Below, one piece after another: positions 58,599-64,000 of a stretch of DNA of 64,000 nucleotides (its first letter is position 1; each line of letters begins with the position of its first letter). The notes beneath the pieces are model-generated. The model did no database searches. It saw only the letters and a program-made list of their open reading frames with translations, and was not told where the DNA came from. Origin of the DNA: Oryzias latipes (lineage: Eukaryota; Chordata; Actinopteri; Beloniformes; Adrianichthyidae). The stretch spans positions 7,704,950 through 7,768,949 of the forward strand of contig NC_019872.2 of the NCBI RefSeq assembly GCF_002234675.1. The letters are read 5' to 3'. Made by a program: the position numbers and the translations under genes.

Positions 58599-61235
58599 CG
58601 TCTTAATGAATACTTATCAGTTTGTAAGTGGGGAATATTCTGGAAGTTACATCTTCCCTTTAGATTGTTTAGTAACCTTTTTTAAATGCTTCTCAAGATA
58701 AATTAACTTCATCAAACAGAGAAAAATTATCTCTGTTTTTAAAAACCACACCAGTTAAACTGCCTAAAGATATTTCCCAAATCACAGTGTGTTTTAAACA
58801 CTAACTCTGATCTCAGAGCTGTGATTACAGAGTCTTAGATCCAGAAATAACACAGATTCTGGTTTTCAGTTGTGGTTCTACAAACAACGGTATGGCAGCA
58901 AACATTGGCTCCATTGCTATCACTGTTCTATTCTGCTTTGGCTTCATGCTGGCTGGCTACAAGGAATGCATTTGGGCTGCTGCAGGAGAGCTTTTGGACA
59001 CACCAGGGAGGAATTCTCGGTTACAATAACCGCAGTAAGACATTTAACAATGACACCCACTAGATCCAAAATGAACCACTTCTTGCAAAACCACAAGCTT
59101 TTGTGTTATTTGGACCAAGCAGTATGTCTGCACATGTAAATTTTCTTTTGGACATCAAATCAAATTTAAACTGTGGACAAACTAGGAATAAAATAGATTT
59201 AGGGCTTTGCTTTTAGACTCAAGTACAAGCAGTGAAAGTTGACAATCAATACCATTTGCAAAGTGGCTAAAAGTGGCAACATCTGGCTATTTTAGGATAT
59301 CTAACCTGAATCATATACCGGTATTCCTTTTTTTTATTAGCCTTACATTTTATGTTAGTTCAAAAACGGGACTACACTTGAATTTGATCCTTTTTGCGCA
59401 TTTTTGTTTTGTTGCTTAATAAACAAAACAGGGGTTCTGGGAGAGTTGGGGGGTGGGTGAGAGACATGACTGTTGTCCAAGTTATCCAAGCCATATTTTT
59501 TGTTACACCCAGAACTCTTTAAGTTTGTTTTTCAGCAGACTCCTGACCATCTTAAAACACTTTCATTCAATTATAGTTTTTTTTCACAACGTTAACCTTT
59601 TATGCAGTGCTGCCGGCTGTCACTTCAGTAACAAATAAACTGCATCCACTGCAGCCTGACTTGAATAACCTTAGAAAATCTACAAAAAAAATGTTGACAT
59701 CTCACAACCAAAAAGCCTTTCATAAGCATTTAAGTAGATCCAACATGTGTTTTTTCCCTATACATAGCAAAGAACACTGAGAAAAATTGATGTGTTAAGA
59801 GATTATCAAATAATGGTCATTTCAAGTAATTATAGAAGATACCAAGCTCAAAAATCCGGATGGGTGTTTTTTAGGAGGAATGGGTCTTAATTCCAGCAGG
59901 ACATAAGAACCTGTGAGGCCAAATATATCATTTTGATTTAATGTAAAATGTAGAAGTATAGGTAAAGTTCTGATTTAATAAAAGGCTTTAAAAACATTTA
60001 GTGACGCATATAAATAAAAATTTAATGTTGTAGATCACATCAGGGCTTAGAAGAAAAAGTTTTCCCAAGAGTCAAAGATGAATGGGGGAAAAAACTTTGC
60101 ATTTATCTTATCTGCATCTAAAACAAACAGTCTTTTGTCATTGTTTCCTCAAGAGACAATAGAACTGAAAACTGGAAAATGACATCACAGATGAACAGAC
60201 AGGACTCCCTATAACGTTTTTGTTAATTCACTTCTCATTAACTGGGAACAAAAACTGGTTTAGTCTCTAACTTGGTGAGGTAACTTATCCATGTTCCCTA
60301 AAGGACGATGAACTCTGCCTTTTTCACAGATATTTATGCAACGTCTCCAACTTTCCTTTTTATTTTTGTTTATATTTACCTTGCTTGTTTTCTCACACTC
60401 ATTTATGAGCAAAGTATCATTTGTAAAATCATTGGTTTTCAATAGGTTCTCACGTTTTAGCATAAGTCCAAGACATTAGGCAAAGTCTAAACGAAAGGCA
60501 TTGCTTTTAAAAAGAAACCTTATCTGATGGCAGCAGAAATGAAGCAAACAAGGCCACACACAAGTTGAAGCAAAACAGGAGGTCTCTCTGTTCGAAGGCA
60601 ATGTCAGTGCATGTCTTCTCTTCATTTGACGTCAATAAATCATTGTCAGCATTCACATCTGCATTAGTTCCCTCCAGGAGGGACGCAAACACACAAATCA
60701 ATGCTCAATCCCCATGGCAACAAGGGAATTAAAAAATAGGAGGAAACTGGTGGCTTGTTTAAAAAAAACAGATTGAGAGAAATATATTGTCTCTTTATCA
60801 CACACAATAAAAGTTGTGTTTTTAAGGGCAACACTTTTAATCAATGGGTTTTATTTGGTTTTTAACTGTAGTACTGAAGGATATTGCAAATAAAAGCATT
60901 TTTGGTCATTCTAGGGTTTTACCCGTTACCTATTCTGTAAAAATGCTTTAATCCTTAGAAGATTTAGTTACTTTCGTACGTTGACTGTTTTGGTTTTAGA
61001 ACTCTTTTGAATTCCAGGGAGATTTCCTTTTTCAATCTCTGGTTTCTCTACCAGATAGTTTTTCTAATCAAACTAAGTACATAGTGTGATTTCTTTGCTT
61101 TTAGTGTGAAGAGGTGATGAAGTCTCGTGCGATGGCAAATCACTCGCACATGTAAAACACCAGAGGGGCGAGATGAGGCACAGGCAACACAAGAATGAGA
61201 AAACATGACCAGACAAACTAGAATACTGGTTTAGA

Positions 61236-61257
61236 TTGTGTGTGTGTGTGTGTGTGT
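61236..61257. repeat. (GT)n microsatellite
   Basis: About 10 GT units in otherwise unique sequence upstream of fhl1. Confidence 0.85.
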
Positions 61258-62599
61258 CTGCTGGCATGAGCTTATTGCTGAAGAATGTAGAGGAAAACTG
61301 AGAAACAGGAAGTCTCAGTCAGAACTGTGAAGCTGGCACCGTCTGGCCACTCACAAGATGGAATGCTGTTGTTTTGGGTTAAGTTGAACAGTTCTGCATA
61401 CCCATGTCCTCCATACACAATTGTGTTTCTCTTAATGTTCTAATAAAGGTATAGAAAACAATACAAATGTCCCCATTTTCCTTCTAAAAGCTGACTGATA
61501 AGAGATGACTTGTTAATATATCTGCATGTTCTACAAAAATGAGGGGAAAAAATAGTTTTCTGGTTTTAAATTGTGTAATGTACAGAAATACATAAATTCC
61601 CAAGGCTCAAGAACGGTACGGTTGGGAGGTGGGCACGAAATGTGACAAAATACAGAATCATTTCAATCGTGTCAAAATGGGATCCCGTGATCTACAACTC
61701 ATTGAGCCTATAGATGAGCAAAACAAAAACTCTGAGATCAGTTAGTGTTGCAGAATACCAGAAGCGGCTGTGCTAAAGTGACCAGTCTGGGTCTTGGTTA
61801 GTTTGGAGTCAACAGTTTTATTTTTCAAAGTCCAACGTGTTCTCAATAACAAATCCCTCCTCTACAGAGCAAACACCTCTGCTTATATAGCCTTGCCCCG
61901 ATTGGTTCAAACCATTACCGAAGGGATGCGGGGTTAATAGCTTAACACCCCTTTCAAAATGGTTTCAGCTAAACATTCAAAATGGCTGCCAAGCAGCTTA
62001 ACAATCATTTGTCCAAGGTGAGCAGAAAAACAGGTACAATCAGGTGGACACATGTCGACACACACAAGTAACAAAGTGGCATTTGTTACAGTTAGATTAA
62101 AAAAACATGTCAACAAAGGGGTCTATAGTGTCTGGAGCTGAACTTTAGTATCTGCTGGACTCAGCGCACTTGCATGTGAGTGATGTAGGTTTGACTTGTC
62201 TCGTGGCTGACAAAGGGAGTAAAGACCTTCATTTACCGCACAAGCCTACACAGTAACTATGTCTGGGAACAGATGGGGAAGAGCAGGCAGGGATGGAAAA
62301 CATTTGACCCTGGCAGCATTCAGGAGAGATGGTGAGTTATAAGTAGGCCCTCAGAGAAAGTTGGCATCTAATGTATTTAAATGCTACTGTATTATATATA
62401 ATTATGAGTGTGTCATAGTCCCACAGACTTGGTTTGCTGAGACAGAATGTACTCCTCTACAGAATGCATTCATTTTCCCAAATTGCAAGCAGATCTTTGT
62501 TTTGTTTTTTTCTTCCATGGTACTGGACTTATTTCTTTGTGAAGGTTTGAACTTTGAGAGTTAAAACTAAGAGAAAGTGTGTAAATGTTCTTGTCTCTC

Positions 62600-62995
62600 T
62601 AAGTGTGTTGTTAGCGTAGACTGTAAAAGCAATGGACAGCTTAGCCCCTCCCGTCTTGTGTTCCCAAATAGGAAGTACCCTCTGGTCTCAAGAAGCCAAA
62701 GCCCCGTAGACTTCTATTGAGAAATAGACAGTTATTACTCAGTCATTTATTTGTCAGAATAACTATTCTTGTTCTGATACCTTTTTCTTAATATCTTCTT
62801 TCTAATCCTAATTTTTTTAAAAGATATTTTTCTTTATCCCACGTTATTCAAGTTACTAACTGATTAATTAGATGCCTCAGTAAAAGCATGTGGGTCTAAC
62901 GTTGAATGTCTGAGGCATTTGATGGACAGATTTTGGGCAGCCAATGGCTGCAGACTGTGAAGGCCCTTTTCTTGTTATTTTGCAATTCTTAAGCG
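62600..62995 (+). repeat. Dispersed repeat, inverted partner of 2.5-2.9 kb
   Basis: AGACTTCTATTGAGAAATAG, TTACTCAGTCATTTAT and TGATTAATTAGATGCCTCAG match the copy near 2.5-2.9 kb in opposite orientation. Confidence 0.5.
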
Positions 62996-63384
62996 TCGTT
63001 GATTCTATTAAATCATAATTATGCGAATAATCAACTCACGTCATACAAAGTCATACAAAAACACGGAGGTGAAAAACACTTTGATTTACAGCAGATACAT
63101 TTACATTCCTGTCTGAGTAAAACTCATTACAATGCATGGAAGACACAGAGGATCTTTAGAGATTGGATTTATTCATTTTATAAGTTCTACAAAAGCATCA
63201 GAAATCACGTCTCCATGTCTGGTTCATGAGATCATTCAGTCTCCCGCTGCAAACACATCTTTCTGCAGGTACTTCCGTGTCTGTAACCCACATTAGTTCA
63301 AGAGGGGAAAAATAAATACAAGAATTAAACTACAGGATCTTTTTATAATTGTTTTAATGAAAATGAGAAAAATATGAGATTTCG

Positions 63385-63592
63385 GTGCAGCCGGCCAGCG
63401 GCCTGGGTACTAGCGTAGCAAGCAAACGTGCTCCGCCGCTGGGCATAGCGAGCTGCAACACTGGGATTCAGTGGAGCGACCACAGGCTGGCAACCTGTCC
63501 AGGCTGTACCCCTCCTTCGCCCAACTCTAGCCGGGATGAGCTCCAGCAACTCTGAGGCGCCAGCGGGTTAAGACAATGGATGCAGAGTTATT
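63385..63592. repeat. Dispersed tail GGCTCCAGCAACCCTGTGA, copy 3 (diverged, longer)
   Basis: GGCTGGCAACCTGTCCAGGC followed by CCGGGATGAGCTCCAGCAAC and GCGGGTTAAGACAATGGATG aligns with the other copies and extends further 5'. Confidence 0.5.
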
Positions 63593-64000
63593 GGTCACGT
63601 GACTCATTTAAGTTGAAGAAAAAAAAACGTTTTTCCAATGCAGTTTTGCGAAATATGTCCATTTCAATATGCCTCAAAAATCCCCTTCTCCAAGCAATAT
63701 TTTTTTTTGCGCTAAATGCTGTTTTTTTCTAAATCCACGTTTCCATTAGGCAAATTTATTATGACAAATCCAATTTGCGCAATTTCATAGTCAATACAAA
63801 TGCAGCGTTCGAGAGGGCAAGGTGTGCAAAGAGGTGGGGATTACAATAAGATCACTCCTGTTTGGCGACAGTAGTTGCCATAGATACGATGACTCAAAGC
63901 GACTCGGACCAATCACTGTCCACTGGTTTAGGCGTGGCAGCGCCCGTCTCAGGAAGCAATGGTGAGGGATTTGGCCTCATTTCGCGAAAGCCGGAGGCAA

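Larger units (their letters stand above)
58616..63384. other. Upstream region of fhl1, no coding exon seen
   Basis: The non-coding first exon and promoter of fhl1 may lie here or beyond the window. Apart from the microsatellite and the repeat at 62.6-63.0 kb, I see no clear element. Confidence 0.35.

Overview
This window is vertebrate nuclear DNA, almost certainly from a ray-finned (teleost) fish. The genes are split into many short GT-AG exons with short introns. The rest is AT-rich and packed with fish-type transposable elements: tRNA-derived SINEs, an RTE-like LINE, piggyBac-like and hAT-like miniature elements, and LINE tails. One TIR family (ends TTAAAGACCCACTCC) occurs six or seven times, and I associate it with medaka (Oryzias) genomes. 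That species guess is from memory and tentative.

Region 1 (1 to about 24.9 kb) has no coding exon I can support. It holds dispersed repeats, several nested or with readable target-site duplications, and unique sequence with a few GC-richer islands that could be conserved non-coding elements.

Region 2 (about 24.9 to 32.7 kb, plus strand) is a complete ten-exon gene for a 527-residue adenosine-deaminase-domain (ADAD/Tenr family) protein. Its catalytic glutamate and one zinc-ligand cysteine are replaced, and I see no double-stranded-RNA-binding domain, so it is predicted to be a catalytically dead germ-line protein.

Region 3 (about 34.4 to 50.0 kb, minus strand) is a complete adhesion G-protein-coupled receptor of the G subfamily, best matched to ADGRG4 (GPR112). 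I could chain 30 exons in phase into 1,277 codons: signal peptide, pentraxin-like domain, short mucin-like segment, extracellular region, GAIN domain with intact cleavage site, seven transmembrane helices and a serine-rich tail.

Region 4 (53.4 to 55.6 kb, minus strand) is a complete five-exon, 280-residue four-and-a-half-LIM protein, best matched to FHL1. FHL1 and ADGRG4 are close neighbours on human Xq26.3, so the pair is a piece of conserved vertebrate synteny. The ADAD gene is convergent with the receptor. Nothing suggests that the three genes act together biochemically.

Region 5 (about 55.9 to 64 kb) lies upstream of fhl1. It contains an hAT-like composite element and a minus-strand retroelement with a perfect 17-bp target-site duplication and a very GC-rich 5' half. 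A second, 5'-shortened copy of that element lies at 51.5 to 52.0 kb. These elements are the most unusual material in the window.
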